Positions 32,733 to 42,318 of a stretch of 64,000 bases of DNA are shown piece by piece. Under the pieces are notes generated by a model. That model was given only the letters and a program-made list of their open reading frames with translations. It had not been told where the DNA came from and made no database searches. The DNA comes from CAZHAX01 sp964530325 (GTDB lineage: Bacteria > Chloroflexota > Anaerolineae > B4-G1). The position numbers and the translations under genes were made by a program. Location of the stretch: positions 56,462 through 120,461 of the forward strand of contig CAZHAX010000009.1 in NCBI GenBank assembly GCA_964530325.1, in the 5' to 3' direction. Position 1 is the first letter of the stretch, and each line of letters opens with the position of its first letter.

Positions 32733-34772
32733 ATGAGCGGGAACTGGCGGGGTGTGTCAACCAGTCTCATCCGCATAGTCCACGTCCTGGTCGGCACGCT
32801 GGCGTCGGGCATGCTCCTGGTCTGTGGCTGCTCGCCCGTGTACCCCGGCACTGCTGCTCCCTCGACTGCATGGCAGACAGGTAGCCCAGAGCCATCGCCG
32901 GATGTCGACAGCTCCTGGGCTGTCTATACCAACGCCGGGCACAGCTTCTTATTCCGCCATCCGCCGGCCTGGTCGGTAGAGGAGATCACTACGGACGGGA
33001 TGCACTCGAACGTCCTGACCTTACGCTGGGAGGCGCTCAGGCTCATCGTCCAGTGGCGCTACTCGCACGAGGAGCTTGCCTTCGCGGAATACGGCCCCGT
33101 TGCTGACGCTGAGCGGCAAGGCGCGGTGGACTTTCTGGGGCAATCTGTCGCCAGAGCCGTCCTGCTCGAAGACGGAAGGGTCAAGGCAGTGGAATACGGC
33201 ACTTCCGGGAACCCCGTAGAGGACGGAGATCTGGTCTTCGTCGTCAGCCTGCGAAGCGTCGCTGCCGACGAGTGTCTCCGGGAGTTCGATCTGGAGTGTG
33301 CCTACGGCGCCATCGACATCTCCCCGGCTCTCCAGGCGCAGGCAGATCAGGTAGTATCCTCGTTTGAGTTGATCGGCGAGGCCATCCTCCCCCCCGATCC
33401 GCTGCCTGGGTGGGCCAGGTATGCCAGAGCCGACTATGGTTTCACCTTTCGCTATCCGCCATCGTGGCTGCTGCGAGAGGGCGAGAACTTCGTCAGCCTG
33501 AGACAGGGGACCGTCCGGCTGACCCTGGGCTACCGCACCGCCCCTGACGACCCCAATCTCTGCTGTCAAGAGGATCTGCCCCCCGGCACCATCGTCCCCC
33601 TGGGCACGGTCACGTTTCTCGGCCGTGCCGTATCAAGGGCGTTGCTGGTAGACGGAGACAGCGTCAAAGCCGTGCTCTACAACAATACGGAGGCGGTGAG
33701 CGTCGGCGCCAGGAGCTTCAGCGTGCGGCTCGACGACTTCGCCGCCGACTACAGCAGGGTCAACCTCTCCAATCGGCTGCAGAGGGAGGCGGACCAGATC
33801 ATCGCCTCGCTGGAGACGATCCCGCAGTCGCCGGGCCTGGTCCCACCAGACAGCTTGCCGACCAGGATGCCACCTACGCCGGAAGCCACCAATCCCACTG
33901 TGGGCTCCCCGGCCGTTGTCGCGATGCAGGACGGGGCCGACGTGCGCGGCGGCCCAGGCCCCAGCTACGCCCGGCTGGGGCAGCTCGTCGCCGGGGCCGA
34001 GGCGAAGGTACTCGGTCGCCACGGCGAGTGGTGGCAGATTGAGTATGGGGGCGGCCTGGCCTGGGTCGCCGCCGCCGCTGTCGCTGCCATGGACGCGCAA
34101 GACGTACCTGAGGTCGATCCGCCCATCGCTCCACGCCAGCCGGTCGTCGTCGCAGGCTCAGACGGCGTCAACGTGCGCAGCGGCCCAGGCACGGATTACA
34201 CCCGTCTGGGCTCTCTCGACCCCGGCGCCCAGGCCGTCGCAACCGGCCGCTTCCGTGACTGGTGGCAGATCGAGTACACAGACGACCGGGCCTGGGTCTC
34301 CGGCAGCTTCGTCACCGCCTACGACACGGCCGGACTGCAGAGCGTCCAGCCGCCGCCCACTCCCGTCCCCTCCAGCCCGATAGTCATACCCACCCCGGCT
34401 TCCCCGAAACTGATCGACGAGCCGCGCTGGATCGACGTGAACCTCACGTTCCAGCGCGTGACCGCCTACGAGAGCAGGATAGCCGTGTACACCGCTCTCG
34501 CCTCCACAGGCCTCCCCAACACTCCGACGCCGGAGGGCCAGTACCGCATCTGGATCAAGCTGCGCCACGACGACATGTCGGGACCCGGCTACTACTTGCA
34601 GGACGTGCCGTTCGTGATGTATTTCTACCAGGGATACGCTTTTCACGGGGTATGGTGGCACGCCAACTTCGGCCACCCGATGAGCCACGGCTGCGTCAAC
34701 CTGCCTGCCGACGCAGCCGAATGGCTGTTCAACTGGGCTGACGTGGGCACGCTGGTAAACGTACACAGCTAA
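32733..34772 (+). CDS. Lipoprotein L,D-transpeptidase with two SH3b and two PsbP-like repeats
   Basis: A 679-residue secreted, probably lipid-anchored cell-wall enzyme. The signal sequence ends in the lipobox LLVCGC (about residue 31). Two related domains follow, each with a FxFR(H/Y)PP(A/S)W(S/L) core and a V(K)AV(E/L)YxxxxxV module (about 70-215 and 225-360). Then come two SH3b domains (DGADVRGGPGPSYARLG near 400, DGVNVRSGPGTDYTRLG near 475) and the YkuD catalytic domain (about 555-679) with the active-site SHGCVNLP and upstream His in GVWWHANFG. YkuD enzymes make 3-3 peptidoglycan cross-links or attach proteins. I used the ATG at 32733, where the signal peptide begins. Confidence 0.88.
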   Translation: MSGNWRGVSTSLIRIVHVLVGTLASGMLLVCGCSPVYPGTAAPSTAWQTGSPEPSPDVDSSWAVYTNAGHSFLFRHPPAWSVEEITTDGMHSNVLTLRWEALRLIVQWRYSHEELAFAEYGPVADAERQGAVDFLGQSVARAVLLEDGRVKAVEYGTSGNPVEDGDLVFVVSLRSVAADECLREFDLECAYGAIDISPALQAQADQVVSSFELIGEAILPPDPLPGWARYARADYGFTFRYPPSWLLREGENFVSLRQGTVRLTLGYRTAPDDPNLCCQEDLPPGTIVPLGTVTFLGRAVSRALLVDGDSVKAVLYNNTEAVSVGARSFSVRLDDFAADYSRVNLSNRLQREADQIIASLETIPQSPGLVPPDSLPTRMPPTPEATNPTVGSPAVVAMQDGADVRGGPGPSYARLGQLVAGAEAKVLGRHGEWWQIEYGGGLAWVAAAAVAAMDAQDVPEVDPPIAPRQPVVVAGSDGVNVRSGPGTDYTRLGSLDPGAQAVATGRFRDWWQIEYTDDRAWVSGSFVTAYDTAGLQSVQPPPTPVPSSPIVIPTPASPKLIDEPRWIDVNLTFQRVTAYESRIAVYTALASTGLPNTPTPEGQYRIWIKLRHDDMSGPGYYLQDVPFVMYFYQGYAFHGVWWHANFGHPMSHGCVNLPADAAEWLFNWADVGTLVNVHS

Positions 34773-34962
34773 GCCCTTCCCCGCCCTGCCCGACCCGAGA
34801 CAGCGCAGGAGGGGCGAGTGTCAATCGAAGTCGCTGGCAATACTCCGCCAGGCGTGCGGAGGCACCAACTCAGGTGAGCGGTAGAGGGGCTCCAATCCGC
34901 CTGCGGAACGCTGCAGGGCGGAGCACGGGCGCCGGGACCCCGCGCTGAGAAGGAGTTGACAA

Positions 34963-36030
34963 ATGCGGGTGCTACAGATCAGGGGACGAGCCAGGAAGAG
35001 CGGGCTCCCGCCGGGGACGCTGGTTCACGTGGGCCAGGACCGGACCGAGCCCGTCCGCATCACCGTAATGGCCTACGATGAAGAGCGGGTCGAGGAGAAG
35101 GAAGCGACCGGTGCCGGCGACTGCTTCCTCCTCGCCGGCAGGCCCGGGGTCACCTGGATCAACGTCGACGGCGTACATCAGACAGACATCGTGGAGAGGG
35201 TCGGCGAGTGTCTTCAGATACACCCATTGGTTCTGGAGGACATCGTCAACACGGACCAACGGCCTAAGGTGGAGGACTTCGACGACTACGTGTTCCTGGT
35301 GGCCCGCATGCTGCGCTACGACGGCGATGGCGGCGGCCTGCAGGTCGAGCAGATCAGCCTGCTGTTGGGCCCCAACTACGTGATATCCTTCCAGGAGAAG
35401 CCGGGGGACGTGTTCGACCCGGTCAGGGAGCGAATCAGGAACTCCCGGGGCCGCATCCGCCGCATGGGTGCCGACTACCTGGCATATGCGCTCCTGGACG
35501 CGCTCGTCGACAGCTACTTCCTCGTCCTGGAACAGATCGGCGAGGAGATAGAGACTATCGAGGACCGGCTGGTCACAGACCCGCGGCCGGACACGCTGCA
35601 GACGATCCACGACTTGAAGCGCGACACGGTATTCCTGCGCAAGTCGGTCTGGCCCCTGAGGGAGGTCGCCAGCAGCCTGGAGAGGGGCGAGACGTCGTTG
35701 ATCGGCGAGGAGATCCTGATCTACCTCAGAGACGTCTACAGCCACACGATCCAGGTAATGGACACCGTCGAGACCTTCCGGGACATGATCAGCGGGATGC
35801 TGGACATCTACCTCTCGAGCATCAGCAACAGGATGAACGAGGTGATGAAGGTACTGACGATCATCGCCACCATCTTCATCCCGCTGACGCTCATCGCCGG
35901 CATATACGGGATGAACTTCCAGTACATGCCCGAGTTGAGCTCGCGCTGGGGGTATCCCGCGGTGTGGCTGGTGATGCTGGCCGTCGCAGCAGTGATGCTG
36001 ATCTACTTCAGAAGGAAGAAGTGGTTGTGA
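34963..36030 (+). CDS. corA: CorA family magnesium/cobalt transporter
   Basis: A 355-residue metal ion channel. The long N-terminal cytoplasmic funnel is helical and charged, and the C-terminus has two transmembrane helices with the defining GMN motif (YGMNFQYMPE) between them and a basic tail YFRRKKWL. It brings Mg2+ (sometimes Co2+ or Ni2+) into the cell as a pentamer. AAGGAG stands 8 bases before the ATG. A 190-base gap precedes it. It is followed after 10 bases by a DUF421 gene and then by a P-type ATPase, forming a cation-handling operon. Confidence 0.95.
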   Translation: MRVLQIRGRARKSGLPPGTLVHVGQDRTEPVRITVMAYDEERVEEKEATGAGDCFLLAGRPGVTWINVDGVHQTDIVERVGECLQIHPLVLEDIVNTDQRPKVEDFDDYVFLVARMLRYDGDGGGLQVEQISLLLGPNYVISFQEKPGDVFDPVRERIRNSRGRIRRMGADYLAYALLDALVDSYFLVLEQIGEEIETIEDRLVTDPRPDTLQTIHDLKRDTVFLRKSVWPLREVASSLERGETSLIGEEILIYLRDVYSHTIQVMDTVETFRDMISGMLDIYLSSISNRMNEVMKVLTIIATIFIPLTLIAGIYGMNFQYMPELSSRWGYPAVWLVMLAVAAVMLIYFRRKKWL

Positions 36031-36040
36031 GGGGCGGCAC

Positions 36041-36553
36041 ATGGACGCATTCCTGAGACTGGCCTGGGACGTGGCGCTGCGCACGGCAGCGGTTTATCTG
36101 GTGATCCTGGCCGGATTGCGGCTGTCCGGAAAGCGCGAGATGGGTCAGCTGACCGTGTTCGATCTGGTCGTCCTGCTCCTGCTGGCTAGCGCGGTGCAGA
36201 ACGCCATGATAGGTGCAGATACGTCGTTGGCCGGGGGTATCGTCGCGGCCCTGGTGCTGCTGGTCCTCAACAGCCTCGTCGCCCGGCTGCGACTGCGCTG
36301 GCCCCGTCTCCGCCGGGCGGTCGAGGGCTCGCCGACTCTGCTGGTACTGCACGGTAGCGTGATCATCGACCATCTGCGGCGGGAAGGACTCGATCAGCAG
36401 ACACTCGAGGCCGCCATACGCGAGCACGGCGTTGCCACGCTGGACCAGGTGGAGATGGCCGTCTTGGAGACGGATGGCTCGATCAGCATCGTACCGGTGG
36501 GTGTGCCGACCACACGCCTCAGGCGGCCAGCGCGGCGCTTCAGACCTCGATGA
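36041..36553 (+). CDS. DUF421 (YetF-type) membrane protein
   Basis: A 170-residue protein with three N-terminal helices (about 8-80) and a small alpha/beta soluble C-terminal domain that fits DUF421/YetF (RLSGKREMGQLTVFDLVVLLLLASAVQNAMIG; GSPTLLVLHGSVIIDHLRREGL; VEMAVLETDGSISIVP). The function of the family is unknown; relatives influence membrane or spore properties. It starts 10 bases after corA and overlaps the P-type ATPase start by 4 bases, so it is co-translated with both. Placement in a magnesium operon is suggestive but not decisive. Confidence 0.9.
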   Translation: MDAFLRLAWDVALRTAAVYLVILAGLRLSGKREMGQLTVFDLVVLLLLASAVQNAMIGADTSLAGGIVAALVLLVLNSLVARLRLRWPRLRRAVEGSPTLLVLHGSVIIDHLRREGLDQQTLEAAIREHGVATLDQVEMAVLETDGSISIVPVGVPTTRLRRPARRFRPR

Positions 36554-39108
36554 GACCGAGTGCAGAGTCGCGGACACGCGTCAGGGCGGGCCCGGCCGTC
36601 GACCAGTACTGGAGCCGGCGGCAGGACGATCTGGTGGCAGTGCTGGGCAGCACGCCTGGTGGGCTTTCCAACGCCGAGGCTGAGGAAAGGCTGCAGCGCT
36701 TCGGCCGCAACGCTCTACGGTCCAGGCAGAGGGCGACGCCACTGCAGCTCTTCCTACGCCAGTTCACCAGCCCCATCGTCCTCATCCTGCTCTTCGCTAC
36801 CGTAGTATCGGCCCTCACACAGGAGTGGGTCGATGCCGTGCTCATCCTGGCCATTGTGCTTGGAAGCGCAGCGCTCAGCTTCTCCCAGGAGCACAGAGCC
36901 AATGCCGCTGCGGAGAGACTGCGGGCCCAGATCACAGTCAAGGCCACGGTACTGCGCGATGGGCAACCGCAATCGATACCTGCCACTGACGTCGTGCCGG
37001 GCGACGTCATACTCCTGTCCGCCGGCAGCCTGATACCGGCCGATGCCGTTCTCCTCGACGCCACCGATTTCTACGTCAACCAGGCCGTGCTGACCGGGGA
37101 GACATTCCCGGTGCCCAAGGCCCCCGAGCCCACTCCGGTCCAATCGAGCCTGGCCGAGCGCGCCAACTGCGTCTACATGGGCACCAACGTGCGTTCCGGC
37201 TCGGCCCGCGCACTCGTCGTGGAGACCGGCCAGAGCACGGCCTTCGGCCAGATAGCCGAACGGCTCACGCAGCGTGAGCCGGAGACCGGTTTCGAGCAGG
37301 GTATCCGCCGCTTTGGCTACCTCCTCAGCGAGGTGATGCTGGCGCTGGTGCTCGCCGTGTTCGCCATCAACGTGTTCTTCCAGGAGCCGGTGCTTGAATC
37401 GCTCCTCTTCTCGGTCGCGCTGGCGGTCGGCCTGACTCCTCAGCTGCTGCCAGCCATAGTCAGCGTCAACCTGTCCAGGGGATCCCAGGCAATGGCGGCC
37501 CACGGAGTGATCGTTCGCCGCCTGGAGTCGATCGAGAACCTGGGCAGCATGGACACCTTGTGCACGGACAAGACCGGCACGCTCACCGAGGGCGTGGTTC
37601 AGCTGGACGGGGCGCTGGACCCGTCGGGGCAGCCGTCGGACGAGGCTCTTCTCTACGCCCATCTCAATGCCCGCTTCCAGACAGGTCTGGCCAACCCCCT
37701 GGACACGGCCGTCCTGGCAGCCGCCCAGCCCGACATCGGCCAGTACAGCAAGATAGACGAGCTGCCGTACGACTTCGTGCGCAAGCGGATGAGCGTGGTT
37801 GTCGAGCGCCGGGGAGAGCGCCTGCTGATAGCCAAGGGTGCTTTGGAGAACGTCCTGGCCGTCTGTACGCAGGTGAGGGATGGTACGGCTGCGGCGGCGC
37901 TCGACGAGGCGCACCGCCGCTCAATAGGCCGGCGCTTCGAGGAGTGGAGCGCTCAGGGGTACCGGGTGCTGGGCGTGGCCCTGCGCGAAATCCCCGTCCT
38001 CCCAAGATACAGCCGCGCCGACGAGCAGGAACTGGTCTTCCTGGGCTTCCTGCTCTTCTTCGACCCGCCCAAGTCGGGAGTGCAGGAGACCATCGCCCGC
38101 CTGGCCGCGCTGGGAGTGCAGCTCAAGATCATCACCGGCGACAACCGCCTCGTGGCTGAGCACACGGCTGCCTCGATCGGACTCCAGGTGACGGGAACGG
38201 TGTCGGGCAAGGAGTTGAACGATACGGGGGACGAAGCGCTGTGGCACAGCGTCAGGAGGGCGAACCTCTTCGTCGAGGTCGATCCCAACCAGAAGGAGCG
38301 CATCATCCTGGCCCTCCAGAAGAGGGGCCACGTCGTCGGCTACCTGGGCGACGGCATCAACGATGCCCCCGCCCTCCACTCAGCCGACATCGGCATCTCG
38401 GTCGATGGGGCCGTAGACGTGGCCAAGGAGGCCGCCGACCTGGTCCTGCAGGAGCATGACCTGGCCGTCCTGAACCAGGGAATCCTGCTGGGGCGCACTA
38501 CCTTCGCCAACACCCTCAAGTACATCTTTATCACGACCAGCGCCAACTTCGGCAACATGTTCAGCATGGCCGGCGCGTCGTTGCTGCTCCCCTTCCTGCC
38601 GATGCTGCCGGTGCAGATCCTGCTGACCAACTTCTTGACCGACCTGCCGGCGATGAATATCGCCGGCGACTCGGTCGACGCTGAGGCAATCGAACGTCCG
38701 CGCAGCTGGGACATCAGGTTCATCCGCCGCTTCATGGTCACCTTCGGTCTGGTGAGCTCGGCCTTCGACTACGTTACCTTCGCCGCTCTGCTTCTGCTGG
38801 CCGGCGCCGGCTCGGACCAGTTCAGAAGCGGATGGTTCCTGGAGTCGGTTCTGACTGAGCTACTAATGCTGATGGTCATCCGCACCCGGCGCCCATTCTT
38901 CAAGAGCAGGCCAGGCCGGGGCTTGATCGTATCTGCGGCGGCTGTAGCCCTGGCTACCCTCGTTCTGCCCTACTCCCCATTGGGCAGGCTTGCAGGTCTG
39001 GTGCCGCTGCCGTTGTCGCTGGTGGCCATCCTCGTCGCCATTGCCCTGGCCTACATGACGTGCTCTGAGGCAGTGAAGAGGGCGTTCTACAGGAGGGCTG
39101 ACGAGTGA
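36550..39108 (+). CDS. mgtA: MgtA-like magnesium-translocating P-type ATPase
   Basis: An 852-residue P-type ATPase with the phosphorylation motif CTDKTGTLTE (Asp340), the actuator loop TGE in LTGETFPVPKA, the P-domain GDGINDAPAL, and the KGALE nucleotide-binding segment. The transmembrane C-terminus has FLTDLPAMNIAGDSVDAEAIERPRSW, typical of the MgtA/MgtB branch (magnesium import) rather than of calcium or heavy-metal pumps. The N-terminus contains the cation ATPase domain (LVAVLGSTPGGLSNAEAEERLQRFGRN). The start overlaps the DUF421 stop by 4 bases. The assignment to Mg2+ rests on the motif and on CorA upstream, and is fairly firm. Confidence 0.9.
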   Translation: MRPSAESRTRVRAGPAVDQYWSRRQDDLVAVLGSTPGGLSNAEAEERLQRFGRNALRSRQRATPLQLFLRQFTSPIVLILLFATVVSALTQEWVDAVLILAIVLGSAALSFSQEHRANAAAERLRAQITVKATVLRDGQPQSIPATDVVPGDVILLSAGSLIPADAVLLDATDFYVNQAVLTGETFPVPKAPEPTPVQSSLAERANCVYMGTNVRSGSARALVVETGQSTAFGQIAERLTQREPETGFEQGIRRFGYLLSEVMLALVLAVFAINVFFQEPVLESLLFSVALAVGLTPQLLPAIVSVNLSRGSQAMAAHGVIVRRLESIENLGSMDTLCTDKTGTLTEGVVQLDGALDPSGQPSDEALLYAHLNARFQTGLANPLDTAVLAAAQPDIGQYSKIDELPYDFVRKRMSVVVERRGERLLIAKGALENVLAVCTQVRDGTAAAALDEAHRRSIGRRFEEWSAQGYRVLGVALREIPVLPRYSRADEQELVFLGFLLFFDPPKSGVQETIARLAALGVQLKIITGDNRLVAEHTAASIGLQVTGTVSGKELNDTGDEALWHSVRRANLFVEVDPNQKERIILALQKRGHVVGYLGDGINDAPALHSADIGISVDGAVDVAKEAADLVLQEHDLAVLNQGILLGRTTFANTLKYIFITTSANFGNMFSMAGASLLLPFLPMLPVQILLTNFLTDLPAMNIAGDSVDAEAIERPRSWDIRFIRRFMVTFGLVSSAFDYVTFAALLLLAGAGSDQFRSGWFLESVLTELLMLMVIRTRRPFFKSRPGRGLIVSAAAVALATLVLPYSPLGRLAGLVPLPLSLVAILVAIALAYMTCSEAVKRAFYRRADE

Positions 39109-39211
39109 GCCCGAACCAGCCTCGGCCGGCGGCACGCCGATTCCAGCGCCCGGGCCCGCTCGTTCCAGACGGCGGCGAGAAGGCGCGACCGGCAAAACAG
39201 GGAGCAGCACA

Positions 39212-40183
39212 ATGAAGCGCATAGCCGTCCTGACCAGCGGAGGGGACGCCCCCGGCATGAACGCAGCCATCCGCGCCGTCGTGCGCACAGCTCTGGACTT
39301 GGGCTGGGAGGTACTGGGCGTGCACCACGGCTACACGGGCCTGATAGGAGGCAATTCCACTCCTCTCGGTGCCCGCGACGTCGGCGGCATAATCCAACAG
39401 GGGGGCACCGTCCTGGGCAGCGCTCGCTGCCCCCAGTTCGAGACCGAGGAAGGACGAGCGCAGGCCTTGCAGTCCCTCGCGGCGAGCGATGTGGAAGCTC
39501 TGGTAGTCATCGGAGGGAACGGCTCCCAGGCCGGAGCGCACGCCCTGGCGGCGACGGGCTTCCCCGTGGTGGGCGTAGCATCGACGATCGACAACGATCT
39601 CTTCGGATCGCAGGTCACCATCGGCGTGGACACCGCCCTCAACGTGGCCCTGGAGGCAATCGATCGGGTCAAGGTCACCGCTTCTTCGCACCACCGCGCC
39701 TTCCTCGTCGAGGTCATGGGCCGCGATTGCGGCTACCTGGCGCTGATGGCCGGGATCGCCGGCGGAGCCGAGGCCGTCATCATCCCCGAGGTAGAGAGCG
39801 ATCCCGAGGCCGTGGCCCGAGAGCTGCGCTGCGCCTACGACCGGGGCAAGCCGCACGCCATTGTCGTCGTCGCCGAGGGCGCCCGATACAACGCAGCAGG
39901 CCTGGCTGCCTACTTCGAGAAGCATCGCGAGCGGCTGGGATTCGACCTCCGGGTGACTGTGCTTGGATACGTACAGCGGGGTGCTGCGCCGGGCGCTTTC
40001 GACCGGTTGCTCGCCACCCGCTTGGGGGCAGGGGCCGTGGAGCGCCTGCGCAAGGGCGAGAATGGACTCCTGGTCGGATGCCTCAAGGGTGAGATCGCGG
40101 CCACGCCGTTGAGCGACGTGGCCGCCAACAAGAAAGAGCTGGACGAGAGCCTGCTGATCCTGGCCCGGATCCTGGCCAGATGA
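39212..40183 (+). CDS. pfkA: 6-phosphofructokinase with an atypical metal-site residue
   Basis: A 323-residue phosphofructokinase that phosphorylates fructose 6-phosphate in glycolysis. GGDAPGMN (10-17), the catalytic TIDND (125-129, Asp127 and Asp129 kept), MGRDCGYLA and GYVQRGAAP are present. The nucleotide loop is GGNGS (101-105): Asn103 replaces the Asp that coordinates Mg-ATP in the E. coli enzyme. The following Gly104 argues for ATP rather than pyrophosphate as donor. A catalytically altered or regulatory paralogue is possible. The gap before the ATG shows no clear promoter; the LPG-synthase-like gene follows 22 bases on. Confidence 0.92.
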   Translation: MKRIAVLTSGGDAPGMNAAIRAVVRTALDLGWEVLGVHHGYTGLIGGNSTPLGARDVGGIIQQGGTVLGSARCPQFETEEGRAQALQSLAASDVEALVVIGGNGSQAGAHALAATGFPVVGVASTIDNDLFGSQVTIGVDTALNVALEAIDRVKVTASSHHRAFLVEVMGRDCGYLALMAGIAGGAEAVIIPEVESDPEAVARELRCAYDRGKPHAIVVVAEGARYNAAGLAAYFEKHRERLGFDLRVTVLGYVQRGAAPGAFDRLLATRLGAGAVERLRKGENGLLVGCLKGEIAATPLSDVAANKKELDESLLILARILAR

Positions 40184-40205
40184 GGGAAGGGAAGCTGAGA
40201 AGGCA

Positions 40206-41252
40206 GTGGTGAGAGAGACCCCCGCCGTGAAATCGCCGCGGGCCCGCGGGCTGCGCTACGTTATGGCGCTGGTGCTGATGGGAGTAGCGGTGCACGTATT
40301 GGTGCCGCAGATTGCCACCGCCGAGCGCTCGATCGCAGTGATCAGGAGCATGGCACCGGCGGCTGTCGCGTTCGCTGCTGTGACGCAGCTCTGCAGCTAT
40401 CTGGGCAGCGGATTGCTGGTGCAGGCCCTGGTCGCAGTCACCGGACAGAAGCTCGCCTTGCTGCGGGGGACAGAAGTCTTCACCGCAGCAGTGAGCGTGG
40501 GGCTGTCGGGTGGCGGGCCGGCGGGGAGCGTCGCCGCGTCGTACCACTGGCTGCGCTGCAGCGGTGTTGGTGCGGAGGGCGCGGCGCTCGCCGCGTCGCT
40601 GCCAACGGTCTTCTACGACGTCACGCTGGCCTTCGTCAGCGTCTTCGGGCTGATCCATTTGCTCATCGTGCACGAGCTTTCGGCACTGCAAGCTGCTGCC
40701 TTTGGCCTGACCTTGTCCGCGCTGCTGTTGATCGCTGCGCTCGCCGCCTGGGGCGCCCGGAACCGGCCCCGGCTGACCGCGCTGGTGGTGAGACTGGCCG
40801 CCCGCTGGGCGGCGATACGTCGCCGCCAGTACGACCGGGCGATCACGGAGGCGACTGCGGAGCGCTGGTTCAGGGCCTGGGACACCCTGCGCACCGGCGG
40901 CTGGCGCGGACCCTTGCTGGGAGCAGCGCTCAACACCGTATTCGACATGCTCACGCTATACCTTCTCTTCGTGGCCGTTGGGCACGCCGTCAGCCCGGGG
41001 GTCTTGCTCGCCGGATACGGACTGCCCCTGTTGCTCAGCAAGGTGACCTTCCTTCCCGGCGGCGTGGGCATAGTGGAAGGGACGATGGCGGCCCTCTACA
41101 ACGGCCTCGGCGTGCCCGGCGGAGTCACCGTGGTGGTGGTTCTGACCTATCGGCTGCTCTCATTCTGGCTGCCATTGGTCGCCGGACTGGCTCTGGTGCC
41201 CTACTTGCAGCACGTCGCCGGAGGAGCCAACTGCAGCTCGCTCGGCAAGTGA
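40206..41252 (+). CDS. LPG-synthase-TM-like (UPF0104) membrane protein
   Basis: A 348-residue polytopic membrane protein with about eight helices. The family signature is visible in the segment VFTAAVSVGLSGGGPAGS and in the C-terminal GYGLPLLLSKVTFLPGGVGIVEG, typical of the lysylphosphatidylglycerol-synthase/UPF0104 transmembrane region. It lacks the cytosolic aminoacyl-transfer domain of MprF, so it is probably a lipid flippase-like or polyprenol-related membrane protein rather than the complete enzyme. Start at GTG 40206; a second GTG follows immediately. It closely follows the phosphofructokinase. Confidence 0.82.
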   Translation: MVRETPAVKSPRARGLRYVMALVLMGVAVHVLVPQIATAERSIAVIRSMAPAAVAFAAVTQLCSYLGSGLLVQALVAVTGQKLALLRGTEVFTAAVSVGLSGGGPAGSVAASYHWLRCSGVGAEGAALAASLPTVFYDVTLAFVSVFGLIHLLIVHELSALQAAAFGLTLSALLLIAALAAWGARNRPRLTALVVRLAARWAAIRRRQYDRAITEATAERWFRAWDTLRTGGWRGPLLGAALNTVFDMLTLYLLFVAVGHAVSPGVLLAGYGLPLLLSKVTFLPGGVGIVEGTMAALYNGLGVPGGVTVVVVLTYRLLSFWLPLVAGLALVPYLQHVAGGANCSSLGK

Positions 41253-41394
41253 CAATCCGTCCGCCAGTCAGCGGTCGCTTTCTCGGTGTCTGCACGGTCG
41301 CAGGCTTGGAGATCCGGTCGAGCGCGTCCGGGCAGGCGCGCTGTCGCCGGCCGCGGAGCGCAAAGAGCACAGCAATTGCAGCAAGGAGGTGGCA

Positions 41395-42291
41395 ATGATC
41401 GACCTGCCAGAGACCTACGTCAGCGCCATTGTCAAGCTCGTCCTCTCTGTCGTGGCCCTGCTCCTCACGCTGGCCGTGAACGGCGGCCTGCGCCGCCTGC
41501 TCAGGAAGCGCGGCCACGACGCAGCCCAGATGCGCACGCTGTACATGCTGGTTCGGAACGCCGTCTTCGCCAGCGGTACGCTTGTGGTGCTCCTGATCTG
41601 GCTCGGCCCCAGCGCCGACCTGACCGTGGCCATGGGCATCGTCGGCGCCGGAGTCGCCTTCGCCTCTCAGGAGGTGATCGGCTCGTTCGCCGGCTACCTG
41701 AACATCGTCACCGGCAGCCTATACCGCATCGGGGACCGGGTGCGCATCGGTGCAGTGACAGGAGACGTCGTCGACATCAGCATCCTGCGGACGACGGTGA
41801 TGGAGATCGGAGAGTGGGTCCGCGCCGACCAGTACACCGGCCGCGTCGTCTCCGTAGCCAACCGTGTCGTCTTCTCCGATCCGGTGTTCAACTACACGCA
41901 GCGTTGGGCATACCTGTGGGACGAGATCGTCGTGCCGGTCACCTACGAGAGTGACTGGCGTCGCGCCGAGGAGTTGATGCTGGAGCACGCGCGCGAGTAC
42001 ACCTCCAACCTGCGAGCACAGGCCGCAGCGGAGCTCGAGGCCCTGGGGGAACGCTATCCTCTAGCGAAGGCGACCGTGGATCCGACACTCTATCTCGTCA
42101 TGACCGACAACTGGATCGAGATGACTCTGCGTTACGTCGTCGCCGCCCGCGATCGTCGCCAGGTGCGAGCAGAACTCCACCGCGAGCTGCTGCAACACTT
42201 CGCCGAGGAAGAGAACATCACCGTGGCCTCGGCCACCATCGAGATCGTGGGGTTCCCGCCGCTGCGCGGCGACGGGCCAACCGGCACGTGA
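41395..42291 (+). CDS. MscS family small mechanosensitive channel
   Basis: A 298-residue channel protein. Three N-terminal helices are followed by the pore helix region TVAMGIVGAGVAFASQEVIGSFAGYLNI, then the beta domain (YRIGDRVRIGAVTGDVVDI) and a C-terminal alpha/beta domain. MscS channels open on hypo-osmotic shock to release solutes. I chose the ATG at 41395, preceded by AAGGAGG at a 5-base gap, over a GTG six bases earlier. It is followed 27 bases on by an AI-2E family gene. The nearby KamA/ATP-grasp genes could make an osmolyte that this channel releases. Confidence 0.92.
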   Translation: MIDLPETYVSAIVKLVLSVVALLLTLAVNGGLRRLLRKRGHDAAQMRTLYMLVRNAVFASGTLVVLLIWLGPSADLTVAMGIVGAGVAFASQEVIGSFAGYLNIVTGSLYRIGDRVRIGAVTGDVVDISILRTTVMEIGEWVRADQYTGRVVSVANRVVFSDPVFNYTQRWAYLWDEIVVPVTYESDWRRAEELMLEHAREYTSNLRAQAAAELEALGERYPLAKATVDPTLYLVMTDNWIEMTLRYVVAARDRRQVRAELHRELLQHFAEEENITVASATIEIVGFPPLRGDGPTGT

Positions 42292-42318
42292 TCAGACTAC
42301 CAGGGAGCCGGGACAGAG

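Noticed and set aside
34870..34925. A possible M-box-type magnesium riboswitch before corA (AGGTGAG, GGCTCC and ACGCTGC occur in order).
   Set aside because: Nine extra bases interrupt the core and the downstream conserved half is missing; covariance-model search (Infernal, RF00380) would decide.
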